The position numbers were made by a program, and so were the translations under genes. 7,368 nt of DNA, from assembly GCA_029556045.1 (NCBI GenBank), contig JAKQGS010000442.1:1-7368 (forward strand), read 5' to 3'. How positions within the stretch are numbered: the stretch's first letter is position 1; every line of letters begins with the position of its first letter. This document shows positions 1-6,218 of this stretch, piece after piece. This stretch comes from Pseudomonadota bacterium (GTDB lineage Bacteria > Bdellovibrionota > Oligoflexia > Oligoflexales > Oligoflexaceae). The notes below the pieces were generated by a model. It was not told the origin of the DNA. It made no database searches and saw only the letters and a list, made by a program, of their open reading frames with translations.

Positions 1-2398
1 TGGATGCACCAGAAGCTGTTGCGGATGACGTCGCCTGTACATTGGTGAGGATGTCGGTACCAGCGTCGACAGTTGGAGCCACGGTGTCCTTCACCACGCT
101 GGTGGATTTGCCGTAGGTGACATTGCCGGCGGCGTCAGTGAGTCTTACGCACAGCGCGTAGGTTTCGTCAGCTCCCATGGTATTGATGGCTGGGACGCTG
201 CTGTTGCTGTAAGTATTGCCGCTATCGCAGGTGACAGGGCTGTCAACCAGGATCGCGGTATAGTCGGAGGATGACTGTCCTGAAGCCGTCAATGAGGCAA
301 AGGCCAGGGCTGACGAGGACTCGGCATCGCTGACATAGCCATCCGATGCCTCGTTGGCGGCCACCAGTGACGTAAACACCGGGGCGGTGACATCCCGCAC
401 GATGGTTTGGGATTTGCCATAGGTTATATTGCCGGCGATATCCACCAGACGAATACAAACAGCAAAGGTGCCGTCATTGCCGGGTAAGTCGCTAATCGCT
501 GGCGCTGCCGCTAAGCCATAACTCTGTGATGCGTCACAGGTGGTTGTGCTGGTCAAGGGGAGTGAATAGCTGACAGCCGTGTACCCACTCGCATTCAAAT
601 CAACAATCGTGGCTGGTGAAAGATATTCAGCGGTGTTGATGGTTCCATCGCTTGCTGCGTTGATGCCTGAGGATGATGTGAAAATCGGAGCAACTATATC
701 CCGGGTGATTGTCTGACTTTTGCCATAGGTGATGTTGCCAGATAAATCTTCGAGTTTGACGCATAGCGCATAATCATTGTCGACTGCCGGTATCGAATTG
801 ATCGCAGGTATGGATGACAAACCGTAGGTTTGGCTGCCGTCACACACCAGCCCGGTTGCCGCCAGTACGGCCGTATAGCTGGACACCGTGTACTGACTGG
901 CGTTCAATGTGACCATGGGTGAAGTTGAGCTGATTTCGCTGCTATTGATAAAGCCATCCCCGGCCTCATTGGCGCCGGACATTGAAACAAATGCCGGGGG
1001 GGCCAGGTCAACCATGATTGAGGGTGAGGTTGCGTAGGTGGTGTTTCCTGCCTCGTCCCATGACTTGGCACAGACGGCGTAATCGGTATCGAAGCCTGTT
1101 GGAATGGCAGAAATGATGGGAAGTGAGGGTTGATCATAAGTCATTGAATCATTGCATGTCACCGGGGGGACATTGACAAGGTAGCCAGAATAGGATGTGT
1201 TTTGGGCTCCGGAAATGGTGATAGATGCAACCGGATTCCCTGATGTTATGTCAGCCTGACTCACCCGTCCATCCGCTGCTTCAGCACTTAAAACAAAGTT
1301 CGTAATGGTAGGGGGAGTGGTGTCTTTCACAAAAGGGCTGCTGCTACCGTATGTCACATTGCCAGCCAAATCGGTTAGTTTAACGCAAACAACATAAGCG
1401 CCATCCGGTCCTGTTAAGTCGGATCCACGTGGTGATTGGGTCTGCGTATAAGACTGCGATGCATCACATACAATACTGCCGGTGTCAGGAATGGGATTGG
1501 TATAACCGATCACGTCAAAGCCGGTGGCTTGCACCGTGACCAAGGGGGTGTTTTCGGTTATCTCCGCCCCATTGACAAATCCATCGGACGCGACCCCCGA
1601 ATAGTCGATCGATGTGAGAATGGGAGAAAAAGTATCCCAGGTGATGATGATCTTTTCTACTGTGGAATTTCCGGCGGCATCCGAAAGCTCCAAGCTGTAA
1701 TTGAAAACACCATTGATTCCCGTTGAAAAGGTTGGATTGAGAACTTTTGCATCGCTAAGGGATATCTGACCGGGGCCGGTTAGTAGCGTCCATTGATAGG
1801 TTGTGGGTGTAGTATCATTGACGGTCATGTTGGTCGCAGCGGCCTGGTTGAAAAAATAGCTGGTATCGCCAACAATCTGGGGTGGCTCGCGGTCAAACGT
1901 CAGCTTGAGGCCATTGTTTATTGCTGCGACTTCATTTTCATTCTCGGATTTGGCAAAAAGACAAAGGAAATAGATGCCATCTTCGAGAAAACTGAGCGAG
2001 CGGGTGTTGTTCAAACTACTATCGAAAGTAAAAAGTGGATCGTCGCAACTTTGATCCAATGCAATAACGAGTCGGGTGGACTTCATGGTGCTGCTGTTAT
2101 CCCATGAAGCTGAAGCCTGTTTGGAATTTAAAATAACATCCTGTTGGTGGTATTTTCCGTCGTCAGCCAATATTCTTAGTACTAGCCCCAGAGAATCACT
2201 CGTTCCTCCGTTTTCTGAGTTGGGATCCTGGGCTCCACCCTCAGAATCGGGCGTGGTATTTGTGTTGGTTGATTCAGTCCCCTTGCTCTCCACACTTCCG
2301 GTTTTGCTAATAACCTTCAAATGGGAGTTACACCCCAAACTCATTAAGAGCAGAGCAGTGAACGCCATGGAAAGCATTTTTGGATTCAATCTTACCAT
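1..2398 (-). CDS. Large repeat-containing surface lipoprotein with PKD-like and Ig-like modules (3' end beyond window)
   Basis: Reading the minus strand from the ATG at 2398 gives 799 codons with no stop, so the C-terminus lies outside the window. The N-terminus has basic residues (R3, K7), a hydrophobic core and an acceptable lipobox ending SLGC, with Cys23 as the predicted lipidated residue. A Ser/Thr/Asn/Gly/Glu-rich linker follows (about 26-68), then a domain with one Cys pair (about 70-168). Next come a PKD/REJ-like domain (169-254, containing YQWTLLTGPGQ), five tandem Ig-like modules (255-770), and the start of another PKD-like unit (VDAGTDILTN). The likely role is an outer-membrane-anchored adhesin or structural surface protein; this is inferred from architecture, and the ligand is unknown. 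The ATG at 2398 has only a weak AAGGG 14 nt upstream. The next ATG (codon 8) would remove the basic residues of the signal peptide, so 2398 is preferred. It is divergent from the membrane-protein gene at 2908. Confidence 0.9.
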   Translation of the reverse strand, partial: MVRLNPKMLSMAFTALLLMSLGCNSHLKVISKTGSVESKGTESTNTNTTPDSEGGAQDPNSENGGTSDSLGLVLRILADDGKYHQQDVILNSKQASASWDNSSTMKSTRLVIALDQSCDDPLFTFDSSLNNTRSLSFLEDGIYFLCLFAKSENENEVAAINNGLKLTFDREPPQIVGDTSYFFNQAAATNMTVNDTTPTTYQWTLLTGPGQISLSDAKVLNPTFSTGINGVFNYSLELSDAAGNSTVEKIIITWDTFSPILTSIDYSGVASDGFVNGAEITENTPLVTVQATGFDVIGYTNPIPDTGSIVCDASQSYTQTQSPRGSDLTGPDGAYVVCVKLTDLAGNVTYGSSSPFVKDTTPPTITNFVLSAEAADGRVSQADITSGNPVASITISGAQNTSYSGYLVNVPPVTCNDSMTYDQPSLPIISAIPTGFDTDYAVCAKSWDEAGNTTYATSPSIMVDLAPPAFVSMSGANEAGDGFINSSEISSTSPMVTLNASQYTVSSYTAVLAATGLVCDGSQTYGLSSIPAINSIPAVDNDYALCVKLEDLSGNITYGKSQTITRDIVAPIFTSSSGINAASDGTINTAEYLSPATIVDLNASGYTAVSYSLPLTSTTTCDASQSYGLAAAPAISDLPGNDGTFAVCIRLVDIAGNITYGKSQTIVRDVTAPVFTSLVAANEASDGYVSDAESSSALAFASLTASGQSSSDYTAILVDSPVTCDSGNTYSNSSVPAINTMGADETYALCVRLTDAAGNVTYGKSTSVVKDTVAPTVDAGTDILTNVQATSSATASGAS
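89..1636 (-). repeat. Five tandem Ig-like coding repeats, about 102-105 codons each
   Basis: Units run at 1636-1325, 1324-1010, 1009-701, 700-395 and 394-89 (104, 105, 103, 102 and 102 codons). Each starts with D-x-x-(P/A)-P and contains a (G/A)SDG(Y/F/T)(I/V)-like block. Each then has a C(D/N) site followed by a Tyr, a Y/F-A-x-C-(V/I/A)-(R/K) strand, and ends with (A/S)GN(V/I/T)TY(G/A). The period at this last motif is 306, 306, 309 and 315 bp. Every unit has exactly two cysteines. The modules resemble bacterial Ig-like domains of secreted repeat proteins; I cannot name a specific Pfam family. Confidence 0.85.
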
Positions 2399-2907
2399 CG
2401 GTATGGTTTCAGCCCTTTTTAAAATTTATCAGTCACCTGAAACAAGTAACGGCAGCATTCCTCGCAAACTTGAGCAGAAGGCAACAATCATTTGAAATTA
2501 TCATTCATACTGGGACGTTAAATCTTCAAGGAAGGAGTGACCGGGGGTCTATTTTTAAATGGCAGGAGCCATGAGGCTCTTGGGGTGGTGTGCATTAATA
2601 CCCAAATTCTGCGAATAGACTCCTCACGATGATTTGGGATTGGTTATCAACAGATGGAGTTGGCGCTTGATATGCCTCAATTTTAGTTGGATTGCGCAAT
2701 AGTGGTCATGAAACTGTGTTATTTAGAACAAGAAAAGGCCCATGTGTGCCATCGATCGCCCGCTCCCTTTTTAGGGGAGCTGAACGCTTTTCTGATCGGG
2801 GCATTCAAGGTGCGTGGAGTTTCAGTACTCTTGAAGCCCAATAGGGGAACAGCTTTTGCAAGACTGTTGGTAATGGAATGAGTAGAGCTTCTCTGGAGGA
2901 TTTCTAT
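2399..2907. other. Divergent intergenic region without a convincing gene
   Basis: About 509 bp separates the divergent starts at 2398 (minus) and 2908 (plus), and both promoters should lie here. I see no clear sigma-70 pair. A GATAAT-like -10 is readable on the minus strand near 2490-2500 but has no good -35 partner. Two short hairpins are visible: GAGCC/GGCTC at 2566-2579 (loop ATGA), and GCTCCC/GGGAGC at 2762-2780 (7-nt loop). Neither is followed directly by a T-run. A 64-codon TTG-initiated frame (2687-2881) has no ribosome binding site or recognisable protein character and is not called. Confidence 0.6.
2895..2899 (+). promoter_or_regulatory. Ribosome binding site fixing the start at 2908
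   Basis: GGAGG lies 8 nt before the ATG at 2908. The earlier in-frame ATG at 2878 has no comparable site, so the shorter protein is chosen. Confidence 0.8.
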
Positions 2908-3492
2908 ATGGAAACGCTCACACTAATTTTAACGTCCGGATTTGTCGCCACCATTTTTCTTATTTCAATCATGTTTACCTTCACGTGGGAGGGCTTTCAG
3001 CATGGGGAGATGATATCGACCCTGGCCAGCGATGTCACCCGTAATAAAAGGCAGTTCTTCCCCAGAGGTCTTTTGCTTTATGCGATCATTGGGATGGCCC
3101 TTTCCCCCATTTATTATTGGGTTATTTCCCTATTGAATTTCGAAAGCATGGTCATAAATCTGGCGCTGGGGGTCTTTTACGGATTTTCTCAGGGGTATGT
3201 GTTGACGCTCATCTTCGTGGAAGGGGCAATTCTCTACCACCCCATACCCGTTCTGAACAGATTCTGGATTCCGATTGCCGGGGCACATTGGGCCGGGCAT
3301 ATAGCTTATGGTTTGGCATTAACGGCAATGTACGCATCCTACAGAATTTATGGTGTCGAACGCTTTCTCTGGACCGGCGCTCTCATTATGATTGCCAGCG
3401 TGGTCATTAGTTATGTCGTTAAGCGGAGTACATCCCGGAAGGTCTTTGGCAAACCAAATAACTTAAAGCTGTCATTGCCACCAAATCGGTAA
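2908..3492 (+). CDS. Polytopic inner-membrane protein of unknown function
   Basis: This 194-residue protein has about five hydrophobic segments (near 5-26, 55-77, 81-109, 121-147 and 153-171). A hydrophilic, basic stretch lies between the first and second (about 28-53, containing VTRNKRQFFPRG), and the C-terminal tail is basic. It is therefore expected in the cytoplasmic membrane. Segment 4 contains GAHWAGHIAYG with His127 and His131. Similar G-H-x-x-Y-G patterns occur in several small uncharacterised membrane families, but I do not recognise this one. His32 and His111 are further polar residues near membrane ends. The start at 2908 follows a GGAGG. The gene lies 188 bp before the downstream lipoprotein gene, in the same direction, with no obvious terminator between them, so co-transcription is possible. 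No function is assigned. Confidence 0.85.
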   Translation: METLTLILTSGFVATIFLISIMFTFTWEGFQHGEMISTLASDVTRNKRQFFPRGLLLYAIIGMALSPIYYWVISLLNFESMVINLALGVFYGFSQGYVLTLIFVEGAILYHPIPVLNRFWIPIAGAHWAGHIAYGLALTAMYASYRIYGVERFLWTGALIMIASVVISYVVKRSTSRKVFGKPNNLKLSLPPNR

Positions 3493-3518
3493 GATTTGCC
3501 ATTCGTCCTGTCAAAAAG

Positions 3519-3554
3519 TTGAACACATGCGTAGCGTCCGGGCAAAGTGTTCAA
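3519..3554. repeat. Inverted repeat TTGAACAC / GTGTTCAA
   Basis: Perfect 8-bp arms at 3519-3526 and 3547-3554 are separated by 20 bp, in the gap before the lipoprotein gene. There is no T-run after it, so it is not an intrinsic terminator. It may be a regulator binding site or an mRNA hairpin; the function is unknown. Confidence 0.5.
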
Positions 3555-3667
3555 GGGCTGGGAAGGAGTTTATTCAGAAATAATAGAGTGTTGCCCTACT
3601 GATCGAATTGGCTTGGCTCTTGCTTTGCGGTGTCCGAACCGGTGTCTCCACTGGGGGATGCCCAACC

Positions 3668-3671
3668 GGAG
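3668..3671 (+). promoter_or_regulatory. Ribosome binding site fixing the start at 3681
   Basis: GGAG lies 9 nt before the ATG at 3681. The longer reading from GTG at 3630 has no ribosome binding site, and its extra 17 residues would put a charged stretch before the signal peptide. Confidence 0.7.
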
Positions 3672-3680
3672 TTGAGTGTT

Positions 3681-5849
3681 ATGGCGACCGCAAAGCTTAT
3701 TCGTGCAGTGCTGATTATGGCGGCCCAGCTTGGGCTGGTGTCCACGTGGGCTGGTTGTCATAAGTCCGGTAGCGGCAAATCCTCCGGCGTCAGCGGCCAG
3801 TTAACCATCGGCGGTTTTGTAACGGATGGAGGCAGCCTGGCGCAGCCCGGAACAGAGATATTTCTTCCCGGTGTGGACTATGCATTTTCCTACGCACAAA
3901 CACGCGGCGAATTCAGGGTGAGCCTCAGCCAGGCGCAGTTGGCGGACATCGAATTAAAACAGAGAAACCAACTGAAGGATCAGGCTCCGGCCTTTTTTCG
4001 CCTTTATTTCAGCAAACGGGATCAGGGCCTTGAAACCATGGCGGTGAGTGAGCCGATTCCTTTTTCCAGCCGCGGAAATATCGACTTGGGTGAGGTCTAT
4101 CTTGAACCCGCCGTCAACGTATCGGGTCAGGTGGAAGTGGTGGAAAAAGAAGGCAAACGGGTTCCCGGACGGGGCTTGACGGTTGTGGCTGGACGGACGT
4201 CCATCGTGACCGATGATATGGGACAGTTCACCATGGGTGGGGTTCCCCGCAGTCTGAAGGAAATCTATGTCCTTGGGGAAGGAACGACGGTTGGCTTTGC
4301 GGAAATATCCCTCAAGGGCGGGCTTGAAAACGTTCTGCCGCAGCCGATCCTGATTTTTCCGGTGGATGAAGTCTCTGGATATATATCATTACTACCCGAA
4401 GAAGACGTTGCAGAATTGATCGCGTCCGGTCATCCGTATTTGCGGCGCTTTTCGGTGGCTCCCTCTGCCAAGGCGCGATTTATCCGTTATCACCATGATG
4501 AAGAAAAATTCAAAGCAGGCCAAGCGGAGTGGTTACCGGTTAGTGATTCCTTTGGTTATGATTTTCCTGGCAATGGTGGCTACACCCTTTATGTCCAGTT
4601 TGCGGATGAAACCCGCACGCGGGTCAGTGAGGTTCTTTCATTACGAGTGAGTGTAGATACTTTTTCGGATGGCTCCGGCTTGACCATTGAAGATGGGAGT
4701 GGGGTTATTCACAGACGTCGGGCTAAATTATCCATCAGTGTACCAGCCGCCGCTGTCCGCATGAAGTTGGCGGAAAATCCCCTCGCATTACCCAATGCGC
4801 CACTTTTAAATGTGGCGGATGAAATTGAGTTTTTGTTTCAGATTCCTGAACCAGGCCGGGCTTCTCCGTTGGTTTCCATTTATTTGCAATTTTTGGATGA
4901 ACGCGGCTCCGCAAGTGTTGTTTATAGTGCAACCGCCCGCTTAGAGGTGTTCCCGCGGCAGGAGCAGGCCTTTACCATCGAAGATGGAGCGGACGTGACG
5001 GCAGAACGATTGGTGTGGTTGGATATCGATGTGCCCGAGAATGCACACATGATGCGGGTATTTGAAGAAAAAACGCAGTCCGGGTACGGCAGTATTTATT
5101 CCAGTGGTTCTGTCCATGTTGATGTGGGTGGCAGCTTTGGCAACGATCAAGCGGAAGAAATCTGGTTGCAGGCTCAGGAGCAGTATTTCCATATCTTTAA
5201 AAGTGAGGGGCAAAAGCAGGTGTTTTTGCAGTTCATGGATGCAGAGGGTGTTCGCAGTCCTGTTTATTCCCAAACGATTTTTCTGCGTCCTTTTGCGGAT
5301 GTTCAGGTTGGCATGCTGATCAATGACGGTGACATGGTTACACTGGTACCCGGTGTCGTTCTATCGTTTTATCCCCCCATTGGCTCGGTATCGTTCCGTA
5401 TATTTGAGGAAGGGAAGGACCCGAATCAAAACAACAACTGGATCAATGTAGTTCCGGAAATGCCCTATGCGTTTAACGGGTATGGCCTGAAGAAAATTTA
5501 TGTGCAGTATCGCAACATGTATGGCGACATATCGGCGTCCTATGACGCGTCGATTTTTTTCGACCCATTTCCGGTTGGATTCGACGGCATCAGCATCAAT
5601 AACGGCGATGTCACCACCACGGATCCCCAAGTCATCCTGACCCTGACGCCGCCCCCTCTGGCTGTGCGGGTGCGAATAACCGAAAATTATGACGATCTTT
5701 TGACCGTCGCGCCGCTGGCTGTGAGTCCAGCAATTCCCTTCACCCTGTCCGCAGGCCTGGGGGTCAAGACGATCTATCTGCAGTATGAAACTGAAGACGG
5801 CACTCTGAGTGCGGTGTTTAGTGGATCGATCGAAGTTGTGTCCCCCTAA
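3681..5849 (+). CDS. Ig-like repeat lipoprotein with a carboxypeptidase-regulatory-like domain
   Basis: This 722-residue protein starts MATAKLIRAV, has a hydrophobic core and a lipobox ending TWAGC, with Cys26 as the predicted lipid site. His follows at +2 with no Asp, which would favour outer-membrane sorting under the E. coli rule. A short Gly/Ser linker leads into a beta-rich N-terminal domain. Residues about 145-212 match the carboxypeptidase-regulatory-like pattern (VSGQV, then a TDDMGQF turn). Five Ig-like repeats then fill about 235-722, with repeats 2-5 starting near 334, 431, 545 and 637. Their consensus is I-x-(D/N)-(D/N)-G, then R-(I/V/L)-x-E, then I/V-Y-(L/V)-Q-(F/Y), then G-x-x-S and a Tyr/Phe-Ser. 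Apart from Cys26 I see no cysteine in the mature protein. A surface-exposed adhesive or structural role is inferred; the ligand is unknown. An alternative GTG start at 3630 is judged less likely. Confidence 0.88.
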   Translation: MATAKLIRAVLIMAAQLGLVSTWAGCHKSGSGKSSGVSGQLTIGGFVTDGGSLAQPGTEIFLPGVDYAFSYAQTRGEFRVSLSQAQLADIELKQRNQLKDQAPAFFRLYFSKRDQGLETMAVSEPIPFSSRGNIDLGEVYLEPAVNVSGQVEVVEKEGKRVPGRGLTVVAGRTSIVTDDMGQFTMGGVPRSLKEIYVLGEGTTVGFAEISLKGGLENVLPQPILIFPVDEVSGYISLLPEEDVAELIASGHPYLRRFSVAPSAKARFIRYHHDEEKFKAGQAEWLPVSDSFGYDFPGNGGYTLYVQFADETRTRVSEVLSLRVSVDTFSDGSGLTIEDGSGVIHRRRAKLSISVPAAAVRMKLAENPLALPNAPLLNVADEIEFLFQIPEPGRASPLVSIYLQFLDERGSASVVYSATARLEVFPRQEQAFTIEDGADVTAERLVWLDIDVPENAHMMRVFEEKTQSGYGSIYSSGSVHVDVGGSFGNDQAEEIWLQAQEQYFHIFKSEGQKQVFLQFMDAEGVRSPVYSQTIFLRPFADVQVGMLINDGDMVTLVPGVVLSFYPPIGSVSFRIFEEGKDPNQNNNWINVVPEMPYAFNGYGLKKIYVQYRNMYGDISASYDASIFFDPFPVGFDGISINNGDVTTTDPQVILTLTPPPLAVRVRITENYDDLLTVAPLAVSPAIPFTLSAGLGVKTIYLQYETEDGTLSAVFSGSIEVVSP
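4383..5846 (+). repeat. Five diverged Ig-like coding repeats
   Basis: The repeats are recognisable at protein level only. Each unit opens with a short D/N-G turn (TIEDG, TIEDG, LINDG and SINNG in units 2-5; the first unit is more diverged). Each has a central (R/K)-x-x-E/Y strand and ends with a Y-(L/V)-Q-(F/Y) strand followed by an acidic/Gly turn. Unit length varies from about 86 to 114 codons. They belong to a different repeat type from those of the left-hand lipoprotein. Confidence 0.7.
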
Positions 5850-5874
5850 CAACGGGTCATTCCACCAATAAGTC

Positions 5875-5907
5875 AGCCCCGGACATGGTCTATGTCCGGG
5901 GCTTTTT
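5875..5907 (+). terminator. Intrinsic transcription terminator
   Basis: A perfect 12-bp stem (AGCCCCGGACAT at 5875-5886 with its complement at 5892-5903) encloses a 5-nt loop (GGTCT). A run of five T follows at 5903-5907. It lies 25 bp after the stop codon of the lipoprotein gene. There is no matching A-run on the left side, so it acts on the plus strand. Confidence 0.93.
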
Positions 5908-5959
5908 GCATGAATTCCCATTAATCTCCGGTGAAGAACGGCCCTGTCCGGAGCGAGAG

Positions 5960-5974
5960 GCCAATATATTTGGC
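5960..5974. promoter_or_regulatory. Candidate operator: GCCAA-TATAT-TTGGC inverted repeat
   Basis: Perfect 5-bp arms flank an AT-only centre, 16 bp before the AGGAGGT at 5990. The TATATT inside it (5965-5970) could serve as a -10 element, although no good -35 is visible. A compact dyad over a possible promoter, ahead of a gene pair that encodes a helix-turn-helix protein, suggests autoregulation. This is inference from position and symmetry only. Confidence 0.4.
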
Positions 5975-5989
5975 ATTAAGTATTATCAC

Positions 5990-5996
5990 AGGAGGT
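5990..5996 (+). promoter_or_regulatory. Strong Shine-Dalgarno AGGAGGT with unclear start partner
   Basis: The motif is near-ideal, but its distance to the in-frame TTG at 6009 is 12 nt and to the ATG at 6024 is 27 nt. The ATG has its own GAAGG at 6011-6015, 8 nt upstream. The TTG at 6005, in another frame, is 8 nt from AGGAGGT. Confidence 0.5.
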
Positions 5997-6023
5997 AATA
6001 CTACTTGATTGAAGGCAGAATTT

Positions 6024-6218
6024 ATGGGAAAGATAAAAAGGGGTGGCTATATATTTGTCGCGTGGATCGGAGACCATTCGACAAAACATGTGCATGTCTT
6101 TAAAGACAATCGACTTGTCCTGATCTGGAACTTGGAAGCTGGTGTAGCGCGGTACGGTTGGGTTTCCAAAAAACTAAAAAAGCTAATCGATCAGTTGCTC
6201 GCGGAAGGGTATTTGTGA
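6024..6218 (+). CDS. DUF4160-like small protein, first gene of a TA-like pair
   Basis: This 64-residue protein starts MGKIKRGGY and carries the DHSTKHVHVF segment (His18, His22, His24) followed by a beta-strand pair, RLVLIWNLE. A C-terminal helix contains SKKLKKLIDQLLAEGYL. This order matches the compact members of the DUF4160 family as I remember them. DUF4160 genes are often next to a second small gene and have been suggested to be parts of toxin-antitoxin modules; the activity is not established here. The ATG at 6024 has a GAAGG 8 nt upstream and gives the usual N-terminus. A TTG at 6009 would add five residues and is the other candidate, because a stop immediately precedes it. The stop codon overlaps the next gene's start (GTGA, 6215-6218), so the two are translationally coupled. 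Confidence 0.75.
   Translation: MGKIKRGGYIFVAWIGDHSTKHVHVFKDNRLVLIWNLEAGVARYGWVSKKLKKLIDQLLAEGYL
6203..6209 (+). promoter_or_regulatory. Ribosome binding site fixing the GTG start at 6215
   Basis: GGAAGGG, inside the upstream coding region, lies 5 nt before the GTG at 6215. This supports the short form of the second gene over an ATG at 6158, which would overlap the first gene by about 60 bp. Confidence 0.75.

Noticed and set aside
1436..2495. Several plus-strand open frames (1436-1726, 1793-2107, 2076-2495)
   Set aside because: They lie inside or across the long repeat-bearing minus-strand gene, whose frame is open for 799 codons with clear domain structure; these are its shadows.
2566..2579. 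GAGCC-ATGA-GGCTC hairpin as a terminator
   Set aside because: The stem is short (5 bp plus a possible GU pair) and is followed by TTGGGG rather than a T-run.
2762..2780. GCTCCC/GGGAGC hairpin as a transcription terminator
   Set aside because: The stem is only 6 bp and no T-run follows directly on either strand.
2687..2881. 64-codon plus-strand frame whose TGA overlaps an ATG at 2878
   Set aside because: It starts with TTG, has no ribosome binding site and shows no recognisable protein character. The next gene is better started at 2908, so the apparent coupling disappears.
2530..3569. The 9-mer GGAAGGAGT at 2530-2538 and again at 3561-3569, as a shared control element
   Set aside because: A purine-rich 9-mer of Shine-Dalgarno type can recur by chance, and neither copy has a start codon at a suitable distance.
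3630..3680. GTG start at 3630 for the second lipoprotein
   Set aside because: There is no ribosome binding site, and the extra 17 residues would precede a clear signal peptide; the ATG at 3681 has a GGAG at good spacing.
4735..5921. Minus-strand frames of up to 186 codons (4735-4932, 4941-5273, 5361-5921)
   Set aside because: They are antisense to the lipoprotein gene, lack domain signatures, and one runs through the terminator stem; they are shadows of the plus-strand frame.
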